Source: Sphingomonas sp.
GTDB lineage: Bacteria > Pseudomonadota > Alphaproteobacteria > Sphingomonadales > Sphingomonadaceae
DNA: 64,000 nucleotides
Assembly: GCA_017849555.1 (NCBI GenBank)
Contig: JAFIGU010000110.1
Location: 38,165 to 102,164, forward strand
Reading direction: 5' to 3'
Position 1 is the first letter of the stretch. Every line of letters begins with the position of its first letter. Made by a program: the position numbers and the translations under genes. A model generated the notes under the pieces. It saw nothing but the letters and a program-made list of their open reading frames with translations. It was not told the origin of the DNA and ran no database searches. Positions 24,330 through 34,591 of the stretch are shown here, one piece after another.

Positions 24330-25202
24330 ATGACCGACGCCTATGTTCCGCCGAAGATCTGGACCTGGAACAAGGAGAATGGCGGCCGCTTCGCCAATAT
24401 CAACCGGCCGATCGCCGGGGCGACGCACGAAAAGGAGCTGCCCGTCGGGCGCCACCCGCTGCAACTCTATTCGCTCGCCACCCCCAATGGGGTGAAGGTG
24501 ACGGTGATGCTGGAGGAGTTGCTCGCGCTTGGCCACGAAGGCGCCGAATATGACGCCTGGTTGATCCGCATCAACGAGGGCGATCAGTTCGGCAGCGGCT
24601 TCGTCGAGATCAACCCCAATTCGAAGATCCCCGCGTTGCTCGATCGCAGCGGGCCGACCCCGATCCGCGTGTTCGAATCGGGCGCCATCCTTACCTATCT
24701 CGCGGAGAAGTTCGGCGAATTCCTCCCCACCGACCCGGCCGGGCGCGCCGAAACCTTGTCCTGGCTGTTCTGGCAAATGGGCGCGGCGCCCTATCTCGGC
24801 GGCGGGTTCGGGCATTTCTACGCTTATGCCCCGTTCAAGATCGAATATGCGATCGACCGCTTCGCGATGGAGGTGAAGCGCCAGCTCGACGTGCTCGACC
24901 GGCGGCTGGCGGAGAGCGAATATCTCGCCGGCGACAGCTATACGATCGCCGATATCGCGGTGTGGCCGTGGTATGGCGGGATGGCCAAGGGGCTGCTCTA
25001 CGACGGCGGCGAATTCCTCCAGGTCGAGGACTATAAGAACCTGCGCCGCTGGACCGACCAGATCGCCGAACGCCCGGCGGTGAAGCGCGGCCGGATGGTC
25101 AATCGCGTGATGGGCGATCCCGAGAGCCAGCTCCACGAGCGCCACGACGCGAGCGATTTCGAGACCAGGACGCAGGACAAGGTGCTGGCGGCGGAGGCGT
25201 GA
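24330..25202 (+). CDS. yghU: YghU-type glutathione S-transferase / disulfide reductase
   Basis: 290 residues, the size of E. coli YghU. The N-terminal extension WTWNKENGGRFANINRPIAG is diagnostic for the YghU/YfcG nu-class GSTs, followed by a thioredoxin-like domain (NPNSKIPALLD, FESGAILTYLAEKF) and a helical C-domain (YLAGDSYTIADIAVWPW). Acts with two glutathiones as a disulfide-bond reductase in the cytoplasm. AGGAGAG precedes the ATG. No operon partners; the 3' end faces the ergothioneine gene. Confidence 0.92.
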   Translation: MTDAYVPPKIWTWNKENGGRFANINRPIAGATHEKELPVGRHPLQLYSLATPNGVKVTVMLEELLALGHEGAEYDAWLIRINEGDQFGSGFVEINPNSKIPALLDRSGPTPIRVFESGAILTYLAEKFGEFLPTDPAGRAETLSWLFWQMGAAPYLGGGFGHFYAYAPFKIEYAIDRFAMEVKRQLDVLDRRLAESEYLAGDSYTIADIAVWPWYGGMAKGLLYDGGEFLQVEDYKNLRRWTDQIAERPAVKRGRMVNRVMGDPESQLHERHDASDFETRTQDKVLAAEA

Positions 25203-25230
25203 GCGATACGCTCACGCTCGCCGCCTGACC

Positions 25231-27456
25231 TCACCACGCCGCGTGGATCGTATCCGCCTTGGCGAGGAAGATCGCGAACAGATCGTCGGGATCGGTCCAT
25301 TCGGCGATCGGCGTCCAGCCGCCCGCGCGCAACAGCGTCCGCGCGTCGGACGAGCCGTATTTGTGGCTGTTCTCGGTATGGATCCCCTCCCCCGCCTTGA
25401 TCGCGAACGGCATATCGTCGACCACGAAATCCACGTCGCGAGTCGCATCGAGGTGCATCTCGATTCGTGCGGCTTCGGGGTTCCACACCGCGCGGTGGCG
25501 GAATGCGTCGACCGGGATCGTCCCGCCGAGCTCGCGGTTGATCCGCTCGAGCAGGTTGAGGTTGAACGCCGCCGTCACCCCGGCGGAATCGTCATAGGCG
25601 CGTTCGAGCGTTTCGACCTGCTTGATCCGGTCCATCCCGATCAGCAGCATCGCGCCCTCGCCCAATGAGGCGCGCATCGCGCGCAGGATATCGGTCGAGG
25701 AGAAAGCCCCCATGTTGCCGATCGTCGAGCCGGGGAAGAAGCCGAGCTTGGGCAGATCGCGGATTTCCGCCGGCAGCGTGACCGGTGCGGTGAAATCGGC
25801 CTCGACCGGGATGATCGGCAGCCGCGGGAAACGCGCGGCGAGATCGCGCACCGAGGCACGCATGAAATCCCCCGAAATGTCGATCGGGACATAGGCCGAA
25901 GGCCGGATCGCATCGAGCAGGATCGGGGTCTTGGTCGACGAGCCCGAGCCGAATTCGACCACCGCGCGCCCCGCGCCGACCTGCGCCGCAAGATCGCCCG
26001 CGATCCGCTTCAACAGCGCGGTTTCGGTGCGGGTGGGATAATATTCGGGAAGCTCGGTAATCGCCTCGAACAATTCGGAGCCGCGGCGATCGTAGAACCA
26101 GCGCGCCGGGATCGCGCGTGGGCGGCGCGTCAGCCCCTCGATCACATCGGCGCGGAAGGCGTCGGTCGTTCCGCGTGCTTCGGGCACCTCGTCGCGCGCC
26201 AGCCGCAACCCGGTGAACTGCCAGCGCTGGTGTGGATAGAAGAAGTTGCGATAACTCGCACGCACATGCCCGCGCGGGGTGGCGCACGATCCGCCGCGCA
26301 GGACGAACTGCCCGCTCATGAACTTGCCGTTATATTCGCCGACCGCGCCTTCGGCGGGCGTGAAACCGGGATAGGGCCGATAGGCGCTGCCGGTCCATTC
26401 CCACACATCGCCGAAGAAAGCCGGGCCGCGCGCCGACGGGCGCGGTTCGACCGCGCCGGCGAGATCGAGCAGGTTGCCCTGCTGCGGCGAATAGGCCCGG
26501 GCCGCCGCTTCCCATTCCTCCTCGGTCGGCAGCCGCGCGCCGGCCCAGGTCGCATAAGCGTCGGCCTCGTAGAAACTGATGTGGGTGACGGGCGCCGCCG
26601 GGTCGATCGGCCGCCGCCCGTCGAGCCCGAACCGCGTCCACACGCCGTCGCGCTGCTCCCAATAGAGCGGCGCATCGATCTTCTCGCGCTGTACCCACGC
26701 CCAGCCGTCGGACAGCCAGTGGCGCGGCTCGCGATAGCCGCCGTCGGCGATGAACGCCGACCATTCGCCGTTGGTGACGGTGCGATCGGCGATCGCGAAG
26801 GGCTCAAGCAACACGCGATGCGCCGGCCCTTCGCAATCGAATGCGAATTCATCCCCGTCGTGCCCGATCGAGACGATCCCGCCGGGGTGCCGGATCCAGC
26901 CGATCGGGCCGGGCATCGCGACCGGCACCTTGCGCCCGCCGGGCCACATCGCCGGCTCGAGCGGATTGTGCGCGAACAGGTGCAGCACGTCGGTCAGCAG
27001 CAATTCCTGATGCTGCTCCTCATGGTTGCAGCCCAGCACGACCAGCCCGCGCGCCGCATCGGGCAGATCGGGGATCGCGCGCAACATCGCGCGATCGACC
27101 GCCGCGCGATAGGCGAGGATCTCGTCGAGATACGGCCGAGTCAGCAGCCCGCGGCTGCCGCGCCGATGCCGCGCGCCCTCCGCCTCGTAATAGCTGTTGA
27201 ACAGGAAGGGGAAGCGTTCGTCGTGGAGGCGATAGCCGGCAACGAAATCGCGCAGGATGAAGGTTTCGAAAAACCATGTCGTATGCGCCAGATGCCATTT
27301 AGCGGGCGAGGCATCGTCCATCGACTGGACCGTGGCATCGGCATCGGAAAGCGGCGCCGCCAACGCCTCGCTGAGCCCGCGCACGCCGATATAGCGCGCG
27401 GCGATATCCTGCGGCGGCACCGCATCGCGCAAGGTTGGGCTGGCAAATTTCGACAT
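25231..27456 (-). CDS. egtBD: EgtB-EgtD fusion for ergothioneine biosynthesis
   Basis: 741 residues in one frame. Residues 1 to about 425 are EgtB (sulfoxide synthase): DinB-like helices with iron ligands in KWHLAHTTW (H55/H58) and CNHEEQHQE (H145, H149), then the FGE-type lectin domain (GEWSAFI, RLPTEEEWEAAAR, VLRGGSCATPRGHVR). Residues about 432-741 are EgtD (histidine trimethyltransferase): PARWFYDRRGSELFE, VEFGSGSSTKT, FFPGSTIGN, HTENSHKY. Both halves look complete. EgtD trimethylates histidine to hercynine, and EgtB adds the sulfur donor oxidatively. The order is the reverse of fungal Egt1. No EgtC or EgtE partner is adjacent. Confidence 0.92.
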   Translation of the reverse strand: MSKFASPTLRDAVPPQDIAARYIGVRGLSEALAAPLSDADATVQSMDDASPAKWHLAHTTWFFETFILRDFVAGYRLHDERFPFLFNSYYEAEGARHRRGSRGLLTRPYLDEILAYRAAVDRAMLRAIPDLPDAARGLVVLGCNHEEQHQELLLTDVLHLFAHNPLEPAMWPGGRKVPVAMPGPIGWIRHPGGIVSIGHDGDEFAFDCEGPAHRVLLEPFAIADRTVTNGEWSAFIADGGYREPRHWLSDGWAWVQREKIDAPLYWEQRDGVWTRFGLDGRRPIDPAAPVTHISFYEADAYATWAGARLPTEEEWEAAARAYSPQQGNLLDLAGAVEPRPSARGPAFFGDVWEWTGSAYRPYPGFTPAEGAVGEYNGKFMSGQFVLRGGSCATPRGHVRASYRNFFYPHQRWQFTGLRLARDEVPEARGTTDAFRADVIEGLTRRPRAIPARWFYDRRGSELFEAITELPEYYPTRTETALLKRIAGDLAAQVGAGRAVVEFGSGSSTKTPILLDAIRPSAYVPIDISGDFMRASVRDLAARFPRLPIIPVEADFTAPVTLPAEIRDLPKLGFFPGSTIGNMGAFSSTDILRAMRASLGEGAMLLIGMDRIKQVETLERAYDDSAGVTAAFNLNLLERINRELGGTIPVDAFRHRAVWNPEAARIEMHLDATRDVDFVVDDMPFAIKAGEGIHTENSHKYGSSDARTLLRAGGWTPIAEWTDPDDLFAIFLAKADTIHAAW

Positions 27457-27606
27457 GTCGATCTCTCTCGGCAGCGGCTGATCCGCTCAATTGCCCGAAC
27501 ACATCACTCGCCCGTGCGGGATCAGCCGGCTGCCGACGGACTTCGATGCTAACTAGATGGTGTTGCAAAGAGAATAATCAGGCGGCGGTTTCGGTTCCGC
27601 CCGGCT

Positions 27607-28071
27607 TCATTCAATCATATGTCGATATACGACGGAACCGGTCTTTTCGGCGACCTGATCGTAGAGCCGCCGCGCGGTCGCATTGGTTTCGTCGGTCTGC
27701 CAATAGACGCGTGCAACGCCCGCGGCGCGCGCGCGATCGTACACCGCCTCGATTAGTGCGCGGCCGACCCCCTTCCCGCGCGCGTCTCGGGCGGTGAAAA
27801 GATCCTGAAGGTAGATGCTCGGCGCGATCGCGGTGGTGCTGCGGTGGAACAGATAATGCGTGAGGCCGAGCAGCGCGCCGCCCTGTTCGGCGACCAGCGC
27901 ATGCACCGGCTCATAAGCGTCGAAGAACCGGCCCCAGGTCGTCGCCGTGATGTCGGCTGCCAGCGCGGTCGCGCCCGATCGACCGTAAAAGGCGTTATAC
28001 CCGTCCCATAGCGGCAGCCAGCGCGGATAGTCGCTGGCCAGGATCGGGCGGACAACCAGGGTCTCGATCAT
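27607..28071 (-). CDS. GNAT-family N-acetyltransferase
   Basis: 154 residues. The acetyl-CoA loop is ARDARGKGVGRALIEAVYDRA, followed by RVYWQTDETNATARRLYDQV, typical of RimI-like GNAT proteins. ATG 28071 gives a family-type N-terminus (IETLVVRPILASDYPRW); the frame is open further upstream without support. Substrate unknown. Located 151 bp upstream of egtBD on the same strand, and could share a transcript. Confidence 0.85.
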   Translation of the reverse strand: MIETLVVRPILASDYPRWLPLWDGYNAFYGRSGATALAADITATTWGRFFDAYEPVHALVAEQGGALLGLTHYLFHRSTTAIAPSIYLQDLFTARDARGKGVGRALIEAVYDRARAAGVARVYWQTDETNATARRLYDQVAEKTGSVVYRHMIE

Positions 28072-28191
28072 GCACGCGGGGATATGCCCGCCCGTCGCGC
28101 GGCTCAAGTGGCCCCGCGTCATTTCGGGCGCGCATCGATCGTTATTTTATTCTATGGGATCGATTGTTCGGTCGATCCCCAGGAGGCGTCG

Positions 28192-29673
28192 ATGACCGGT
28201 ACGCTTGAAGTGGAGCTCAAGCTGGAGCTCGATCCCGGCGATCGCAGCCGGCTCGATCTGATCGACCTGTTCGGCGCGGGCGGCGCGACCGACCATCTCG
28301 TCACCACCTATTTCGACACCCCCGGCGGCGACGTGCGCAACGCGGGCTGCGCGCTGCGGATCCGGCAACAGGGCGAGGCGCGGGTTCAGACGATCAAGGC
28401 CGCGAAGGACAAGGCCACCGGGCTGTTCACCCGCACCGAATGGTCGCGCGCGGTGACGGGCGACCGGCCGGTGCTCGACGCGACGAGCGGCCCGTTCGGC
28501 CCTGCGCTGCGCGCGATCGGGGTCGATCGGCTGACACCGCAGATCGTCAGCGATTTCCACCGCACCCACGGGCTGATCGATCGCGACGGCGGCGAGATCG
28601 AATGGGCGGTCGACGAAGGCGCGATCCGCGCCGGCGGCAGCGTCGCGCCGCTGTGCGAGATCGAGCTGGAGCTGCGGCGCGGACCGCCCGGGCTGCTGTT
28701 CGACCTTGCGCATCGCATCGCGGATCGCCTTCCGGTCCGCATCGCGGTGATCTCCAAGGCCGAGCGCGGCTATCGACTGCTCGATCAGACCGCCGGCTCT
28801 CCGGCGCGTGCCGAGCCGGTCGCGCTCGATCGCGGTGCGACGGTCGCGGCGGCGTTTCCAGCAATCGCGCATGCCTGCCTGCGCCAGTTCCGGCTCAACG
28901 AACCGTTGGTGCTGGCGGCAGGCGAGGCCGAGCCGGTGCATCAGGCGCGCGTCGCTTTGCGGCGGCTGCGCACCGCCTTGTGGCTGCACCGGCCGCTGTT
29001 CGCTGGCGATCCGCAGGCCGCGTCGCTCGATACCGAGCTGCGCTGGCTGACCGCGCGGCTCGGCGAGGTGCGCAATCTCGACGCCTTGATCCCGCGCGCC
29101 GATCCCGATCTCGGCGAACGGCTGCGCGCGGCGCGCGAGCAGGCGCTCGCGGCACTGCAGGCCGATCTCGCGTCAGCGCGCGCGCGGCTGGCGATGATCC
29201 AGGTCGTCGAGTGGCTCACCGTCGGCGCCTGGCGAACCCGGCCGCAAGACCCCGCGCTTCTCGCGGAGACGATCGTGCCGTTCGCCGCCGACGCGCTCGA
29301 TGCGCTGCGCAAGCGGCTCAAGCGGCGCGGGAAGAGGCTGGCCGAGCTCGGGTCGAAGAAGCGCCACAAGGTGCGGATCACCGCAAAGAAGCTGCGCTAC
29401 GCGTCCGAATTCTTCGCCATGCTCTTTCCCTCGCCAAAGGCCGCGCGGCGGCAGGCGGCGTTCCGCGACGCGGTGTCCGCGCTGCAGGATTGTCTGGGCG
29501 AGCTCAACGATCTCGACCTCGAACGGCGGGTGCTGGAACGCGTCGGCATCGATCCCGGCAAACGGCACCTGCATCGGAAGCGCCGCGCCAAGCTGCTGCG
29601 GCATGCGGAACATGCTTATGACGAGCTGATCGCGGCGAAACGCTTCTGGCGCGGTCAGGCGATCTCGGCATAG
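28192..29673 (+). CDS. CYTH-CHAD domain protein, inorganic triphosphatase-like
   Basis: 493 residues. The N-terminal CYTH domain carries the ExExK signature (EVELKLEL) and continues with TTYFDTPGG and [10 protein letters not shown]; the CHAD domain from about residue 225 is rich in His/Arg ([33 protein letters not shown]). E. coli YgiF has the same layout and hydrolyses inorganic triphosphate; CHAD domains bind polyphosphate. AGGAGG 4 bases before the ATG. Its end overlaps the convergent azoreductase gene by 19 bases. Confidence 0.9.
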   Translation: MTGTLEVELKLELDPGDRSRLDLIDLFGAGGATDHLVTTYFDTPGGDVRNAGCALRIRQQGEARVQTIKAAKDKATGLFTRTEWSRAVTGDRPVLDATSGPFGPALRAIGVDRLTPQIVSDFHRTHGLIDRDGGEIEWAVDEGAIRAGGSVAPLCEIELELRRGPPGLLFDLAHRIADRLPVRIAVISKAERGYRLLDQTAGSPARAEPVALDRGATVAAAFPAIAHACLRQFRLNEPLVLAAGEAEPVHQARVALRRLRTALWLHRPLFAGDPQAASLDTELRWLTARLGEVRNLDALIPRADPDLGERLRAAREQALAALQADLASARARLAMIQVVEWLTVGAWRTRPQDPALLAETIVPFAADALDALRKRLKRRGKRLAELGSKKRHKVRITAKKLRYASEFFAMLFPSPKAARRQAAFRDAVSALQDCLGELNDLDLERRVLERVGIDPGKRHLHRKRRAKLLRHAEHAYDELIAAKRFWRGQAISA

Positions 29674-30251
29674 GCCGCGGCGAGCGCACGGCGGCGCGGT
29701 TCCTCGCCGGTCGCGAGCCCCTCGGCGCGGACGAAACGCACGTCGGTGATGCCGAAAAGGTTGAAGATCGCGCGGAGGTAATGCTCCTGGTGATCGAATG
29801 GCGCGAGCGCGGAAGCGCCGGTGTAGATCCCGCCGCGCGACGAGGCGACGATGATGCGCTTGCCCCCCGCCAATCCTTGCGGGCCGTGTTCGGTAAAGCG
29901 AAAGGTCCGGCCCACCACCGCCAGCCGGTCGATCCACGCCTTGAGCTGGCTCGGGATGCCGAAGTTATACATCGGCGCGCCGATTACGACGATATCGGCG
30001 GCGAGAAACGCATCGAGCGCGGCATCGCCTACCGCCGCATCTTCGGCAAGCGTGGCGCTTTCGGCAATCCCGCCCTGCCATAAGGCGACATGCGCGCCGG
30101 TGAGATGGCCGATCGGATCGGCCGCAAGATCGAGACGGACGACCTCGAGACCGGGAAAAGCCGCACGCTCCGCGGCGACGATCGCTTCGGAAAGCTGGCG
30201 GCTCACCGAGGCCGGTCCGAGGATACTTGAGTCGACATGCAGAAGGTTCAT
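29655..30251 (-). CDS. azoR: FMN-dependent NADH-azoreductase
   Basis: 198 residues. Flavodoxin-like fold: [20 protein letters not shown] at the N-terminus binds FMN phosphate, [19 protein letters not shown] is the AzoR/NQO signature, and SRGGIYTG completes the site. It reduces quinones and azo compounds two electrons at a time. Start ATG 30251; the frame stays open upstream with no better start. Not in an operon. Confidence 0.92.
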   Translation of the reverse strand: MNLLHVDSSILGPASVSRQLSEAIVAAERAAFPGLEVVRLDLAADPIGHLTGAHVALWQGGIAESATLAEDAAVGDAALDAFLAADIVVIGAPMYNFGIPSQLKAWIDRLAVVGRTFRFTEHGPQGLAGGKRIIVASSRGGIYTGASALAPFDHQEHYLRAIFNLFGITDVRFVRAEGLATGEEPRRRALAAAYAEIA

Positions 30252-30343
30252 CGCCCGGCTCCGTTGAGGGTTCCGGCGACATGACGAGCGGGCGCCGCTG
30301 TTTGTGACAATCGCGCGCGGTTTATTTGGGCGCGAGCGGCGCG

Positions 30344-31894
30344 TCACCGCGCCGGCAGGTGCACGACGAGATTGCCGACCATTTCCTTGCGCGGATAAGC
30401 GGCGTCGATCGCATCGGCGACGCGGCGGTTGTAGCGCGTGTCGTAGAGGGCCGAACCGCGATCACCGCGCGTCAGGAAGAAGCCGAAATCGCCGCGCCGC
30501 ACCATCCGGGCGAATCCCGCCTCGTCATAGAGGTTGCCGTGCGCAAGTTCGGCCGCGATGGCCGGCTCATATTCCACCGGACGTCCGGCGCGGATCAGCA
30601 GCACCATATCGTCGCTGATCACCGGCCGGGGCGAAGCCGCAATCCGGGCGACCACCGCCGCCAGGCGTTGCTTCTCGCCCGGATCGATGTCGCGCGGCGA
30701 CGGGACATAAGTGGCCATCAACGGCGCGAGGACCAGCAAGGCGAGCAGCAGCGGCGACGGCGGCGCGACGCCGCGCTCCGCAGCGCGCACGATCGGCAAC
30801 GCTCCCAGCCCCACGAATATCGCGATCCCGCATGACCAGATGATCAGATAATTGTCGCTCGCGCCCGATTTCAGCGTCAGCGGCAGCAGCGCGGCGTTCA
30901 CCGCCGCGAACAGCATCAGCATCAGCAATGCGGCGAGGCTGTCGTCCTGCGCCACCCGGGCGCGGAGCGTCTCCGCCTGCGCGTCGGTCAGGCGCCGCCA
31001 GGCGTGGACCATCGCGACCGCGGCGATCGCCAGCAGCAGCGCCTGCAACAGCAGCGCGCCGACCAGCCACCGCCACTGCGACAGATCGAGCCGGTTGATA
31101 TTGTACAGGAGGATATGACGCAGGAACCCGCCGTCGCTCGCCACGACGAGCATCGCCAGCGCGCTCAGCCCCAGCGCGGCGCAGCAGCCGAGCAGCACAA
31201 AGGCCGATTTCGGCCGGACGAACCATAGCCCGACCAGCGCCGCGAGCGGCGCGGCGATATTGGTCTGCTTGGTATAGATCGCCAGCACGAAAACTAGCGC
31301 GGCGGCGGGCACCAGCGCCGGCCGGGTGATCGCACGGACGCTCAGCGCCAGCCCGGCCAGCGTCAGCGCGCAGCCCAGCATGTCGACGCGCATCACCATC
31401 GACCATGTGATGATCGCCGGGAAGGCCGGGAGGGACAATGCGCCGATCGCCGCCGCCGCGGCGCGGGCGAAGCGGGTCTCGCTCCTGGAAATGGCCGATC
31501 GTATCAGCAGCGCGATGAGCGCCATCGACGCGACGGTCGACAGCAGCGACACCAGACGGCCGGCGATCAGCTGGTCCAGCCCGAACAACCCGGCCATTGC
31601 GGCCGTCGTCAGATGATAGACCGGCGGGTAATGATAGACGATCGCGGGATAGGTGCCGAGCGGGCCATAGCCCGTGCCCGCGACGATATTCCGCATCTGT
31701 TGCCAGACGATGCCCTCGCCATAATCGAGATCATAGGCATAATGCAGCGCGGACCACGCCATCGCCAGCCATCTGCCCGTATCGACCAGCAGCAGGAGGG
31801 CGACGAGCACCAGCCCGCCCCTCAGGACGAGGCCGAAGCCGCCCGCGCCGCGCTGCGCCACCGGCGCGGCGGCGCCGTCGGACGCCGCGTTCAT
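30344..31894 (-). CDS. Membrane glycosyltransferase (GT-C fold, ArnT/PMT-like)
   Basis: 516 residues with about ten membrane helices and a C-terminal soluble tail. The first luminal loop has the acidic DLDYGEG and later HYPPVYH, matching lipid-linked-sugar GT-C enzymes. The end of an operon: GT2, SAM methyltransferase, then this gene, each joined by ATGA overlaps. The set resembles polyprenyl-phosphate sugar transfer to a surface glycan (inference); donor and acceptor are unknown. Confidence 0.75.
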   Translation of the reverse strand: MNAASDGAAAPVAQRGAGGFGLVLRGGLVLVALLLLVDTGRWLAMAWSALHYAYDLDYGEGIVWQQMRNIVAGTGYGPLGTYPAIVYHYPPVYHLTTAAMAGLFGLDQLIAGRLVSLLSTVASMALIALLIRSAISRSETRFARAAAAAIGALSLPAFPAIITWSMVMRVDMLGCALTLAGLALSVRAITRPALVPAAALVFVLAIYTKQTNIAAPLAALVGLWFVRPKSAFVLLGCCAALGLSALAMLVVASDGGFLRHILLYNINRLDLSQWRWLVGALLLQALLLAIAAVAMVHAWRRLTDAQAETLRARVAQDDSLAALLMLMLFAAVNAALLPLTLKSGASDNYLIIWSCGIAIFVGLGALPIVRAAERGVAPPSPLLLALLVLAPLMATYVPSPRDIDPGEKQRLAAVVARIAASPRPVISDDMVLLIRAGRPVEYEPAIAAELAHGNLYDEAGFARMVRRGDFGFFLTRGDRGSALYDTRYNRRVADAIDAAYPRKEMVGNLVVHLPAR

Positions 31895-32529
31895 GCCGCC
31901 GGCCTTGCGACGACCAGCATCTGCTTGCCCATCGGCTTGATCGGCGATCGGAGATAGGCCGCGACGAGAATGGGCCAGGTCGGCAGCCGCGACTTGACCG
32001 TCAGCGGCAGAAAGCGCGGCCGGACCTCGACGATCTCCCAGCCGTGCGCGCGCAGCAGATCGGCGAGGCTGATGTGCGAATAGACCGCAACATGCGTGTA
32101 ATCGTCGAAATATTCGCGATAGGCGTAGCGATAATTGGGCTGGAGGATCGTCAGCGTCCCGCCGGGGGCGAGCGTGCGCGCGATTTCCGCCAGCGTCGCG
32201 ACGAACACGTCCTGCGGAAGATGTTCGAACAGATTGGAGGCGAAGGCGAAATCGACCGCACCGTCGGCGATCGCGCGCAGATCGCTGACCGGGCCGACGA
32301 TCGCCTCCACGCCGGTGTCGACATGATCGGCGATGCCGGGCCATTGATCGACCGCGATGCGCCGGCGCGCGACGACATTGTTGATGAAATCGCCATAGCC
32401 CGCGCCGAGATCGAGCACGCAGGCGTCGGCGGCGATGCGCCGGCGAAAGAAATACCGCCACAACGCCGCCCAGACACCGCCGCGGCGCGCGTCGAGCGCG
32501 AGGCGCGAGCCGTGATAGTCGCCGCTCAT
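31891..32529 (-). CDS. Class I SAM-dependent methyltransferase
   Basis: 212 residues. SAM motif I is VLDLGAGYGDFINNV, acidic motif II precedes IADHVD, and FASNLFEHLPQD plus GGTLTILQPNYRY follow the type-11 methyltransferase pattern. Its start overlaps the GT2 stop and its stop overlaps the next start, so it is translated as part of the three-gene surface-glycan operon. Probably methylates a sugar or lipid carrier (inference). Confidence 0.85.
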   Translation of the reverse strand: MSGDYHGSRLALDARRGGVWAALWRYFFRRRIAADACVLDLGAGYGDFINNVVARRRIAVDQWPGIADHVDTGVEAIVGPVSDLRAIADGAVDFAFASNLFEHLPQDVFVATLAEIARTLAPGGTLTILQPNYRYAYREYFDDYTHVAVYSHISLADLLRAHGWEIVEVRPRFLPLTVKSRLPTWPILVAAYLRSPIKPMGKQMLVVARPAA

Positions 32530-33539
32530 GCGTAGCGTTTCCAATCCGACACCAATCCGACGATCATCCGCCAGCCGACCACCAGCCCGCGCCAATTGTC
32601 GACATTGCCGCCCTTGCTGAATCCGATCCGCGGATGGAAGGTGATCGGGCATTCGAGCAGCACGAGATCCTGATACAGAGCGGTATCGAGCAGATGCGCG
32701 TTGAACTCCAGATTCACCGCGGGGTTGAGATGCGGCAGCAACCGGATCAGCGCGTCGCGGCGACACAATTTATAGGTCGTCCCCATATCGGTGATCGTGC
32801 CGCGCCCGAGATGCTTCGCCTCGAGCAGCTTGCCGACGAAGATATTGCCGTAATACATGAAGACGCTGAGCTGGGTCAGATATTGGCGCAGCGGCTCGAC
32901 CGTCCGCGTGCCGTTGACGATATCGGCGTGCGGGGCATAAGCGAGCAGCTTCTCGATATCATAGGCGCGGAACGTGCTATCGCCTTCGCACAAAACGACG
33001 AATTCGGTATCCTCGAACCGCACCGCCTCGCTCAGGCAGCGGAACACGCAGCGGCCGTAGCCGGGCGCGGTTTCGTTGAAGGTGATCGCGCCCGCCGCCT
33101 CGGCGCGCTCGAACGTCCGGTCGCTGCTGTTGTTGCTGACCACGATAACGCGCTCGACCAGCGGATGGAGCAGGAAATCCTCAACCGCGCCGGCGATGCT
33201 TTCCTCGTCATTATACGCCGTCAAGGCGACGGTGACGCGCCGGCGCTGCACCGGCGTGAAGCGAACCGGCACGTTCGGCTTCTTGTGCTTGTGCATGTAC
33301 AGCAGATCGAACAGCGACAGCGTGATGCCGATCATGATCGGGACGCCGCTATACCAGACCAGCGCCTCGGCCACGGGATCGAGCAGCTTGTGCAGGTTGA
33401 GCAGGTAGCGCGGGAAGACCAGCAACACGCCGGTCAGGTACATGGCCAGCCCGAGGACGAAGCACAGCACGCCGTAGAGCAGCAACGGTTTCTGGAACGG
33501 GTGCTGGTCTGAACCCAATGCCGGAAATCGTTTCGCCAT
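32526..33539 (-). CDS. Family 2 glycosyltransferase with membrane helices
   Basis: 337 residues. Two N-terminal membrane helices (YGVLCFVLGLAMYLTG and the region before residue 75), then a GT-A domain: VTVALTAYNDEESI, VVSNNSSDRT and the DxD-like CEGDSTF. A dolichol-phosphate-mannose-synthase-like acceptor region (DMGTTYKLCRRDALIRLLP, FHPRIGFSKGG) follows. Start ATG 33539. First gene of the operon; a typical producer of polyprenyl-phosphate sugars for the downstream GT-C enzyme. Confidence 0.88.
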   Translation of the reverse strand: MAKRFPALGSDQHPFQKPLLLYGVLCFVLGLAMYLTGVLLVFPRYLLNLHKLLDPVAEALVWYSGVPIMIGITLSLFDLLYMHKHKKPNVPVRFTPVQRRRVTVALTAYNDEESIAGAVEDFLLHPLVERVIVVSNNSSDRTFERAEAAGAITFNETAPGYGRCVFRCLSEAVRFEDTEFVVLCEGDSTFRAYDIEKLLAYAPHADIVNGTRTVEPLRQYLTQLSVFMYYGNIFVGKLLEAKHLGRGTITDMGTTYKLCRRDALIRLLPHLNPAVNLEFNAHLLDTALYQDLVLLECPITFHPRIGFSKGGNVDNWRGLVVGWRMIVGLVSDWKRYA

Positions 33540-33656
33540 CGTCGTCGTCCCCCGCGCGCCGGCCATCGCCCGAGCCCGCACCTGCGCGATACGGCGGAAT
33601 GGTTAACGCTTTACTCAAGGGGCCGCCCGGATCCGGCCGGATCCGGGCGCATCGCC

Positions 33657-34454
33657 TCAGCGCGGTTTGACGAATTTGAGCGTCATGCGATCGCTCTCGC
33701 CGATCGCCGCATAGCGCGCGCGATCCTTGTCCTTTTCGGCATAGGTCGGCGGCAGGGTCCAGACCCCGCCCGGATAATCGTGCGTGTCCTTCGGATTGGC
33801 GTTGACCTTGCTTTCGCCGACCAGCTTGAAGCCCGCCTTGGTGGCATAAGCGACCACCGAGGATTGCTTCATATAGCCGCTCTTGCCCTCTTCGACCCCC
33901 GTCTGATCCTCGGGCAGACGGTGCTCCTCGACTCCGAGCACCCCGCCCGGCTTGAGCATCGCGAACATCTGGTCGAACGCCGCCTGGGTCTGATCGGTCG
34001 CGCCGAACCGCCAATTGTGGACGTTGCGGAAGGTGAGGACGACATCGGCGCTGCCGTCCGGTACGCGCGGCTGCCCGTCGACGGCGGGGAAGATCGCGTG
34101 GCGCAGCCCCTTATAGGCCGCCGGATGCGCCGCGGCGAGCGAGCGCACCCCGGCAAGCCCCTTGTCGCTCGCGGCGGCGGCGTAAAGCACGCCTTGCTTG
34201 AGCACATAAGGCGCGAGCACCTCGGTATACCAGCCGCCCGACGGCCAGATCTCGACCACGGTATCGGTCGGCTTCACCCCGAAGAACGCCAGCGTTTCGG
34301 CCGGGTGGCGATAGCGATCGCGCGCGACATTGGCGGGCGTGCGGCTCGGCGCCTTCACCGCCGCGAGCAGCGCGGGCGACGGCGCAGGATCGCGCGCGAT
34401 CGTCGCGGCGGGCAGCAGCGCCAGTGCAATCGGAGCAAAAACAAGCGCACGCAT
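33657..34454 (-). CDS. Exported methyltransferase-like protein
   Basis: 265 residues. Clear signal peptide (MRALVFAPIALALLPAATIA). The remainder has a Rossmann methyltransferase layout with LTFRNVHNW and MLKPGGVLGVEEH, but motif I reads VVEIWPSGGWYTEVL, lacking the usual GxGxG. Homologues are named class I SAM methyltransferases, yet SAM is not known in the periplasm. The function is therefore open: a non-catalytic or altered enzyme is possible. Monogenic. Confidence 0.75.
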   Translation of the reverse strand: MRALVFAPIALALLPAATIARDPAPSPALLAAVKAPSRTPANVARDRYRHPAETLAFFGVKPTDTVVEIWPSGGWYTEVLAPYVLKQGVLYAAAASDKGLAGVRSLAAAHPAAYKGLRHAIFPAVDGQPRVPDGSADVVLTFRNVHNWRFGATDQTQAAFDQMFAMLKPGGVLGVEEHRLPEDQTGVEEGKSGYMKQSSVVAYATKAGFKLVGESKVNANPKDTHDYPGGVWTLPPTYAEKDKDRARYAAIGESDRMTLKFVKPR

Positions 34455-34544
34455 AGATCGTCTCTCCCGGGTGTTTGCGCAGGCTTAGCCGGTCCGCGCG
34501 CCGCCCGTCCAGATGCGCGCATCCGATTGACGGGTGAGCATACG

Positions 34545-34574
34545 AATCATATACGTTACGTATATCAATCATAT
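34545..34574. promoter_or_regulatory. Palindrome and repeats upstream of the ParD-like gene
   Basis: ATATACGT-T-ACGTATAT (34549-34565) is a perfect inverted repeat. AATCATAT occurs in direct orientation at 34545 and 34567. It lies 26-47 bp upstream of the ParD-like start, as expected for an autoregulated antitoxin operator. Confidence 0.55.
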
Positions 34575-34591
34575 CCCCTGAAGGAGTCCCG

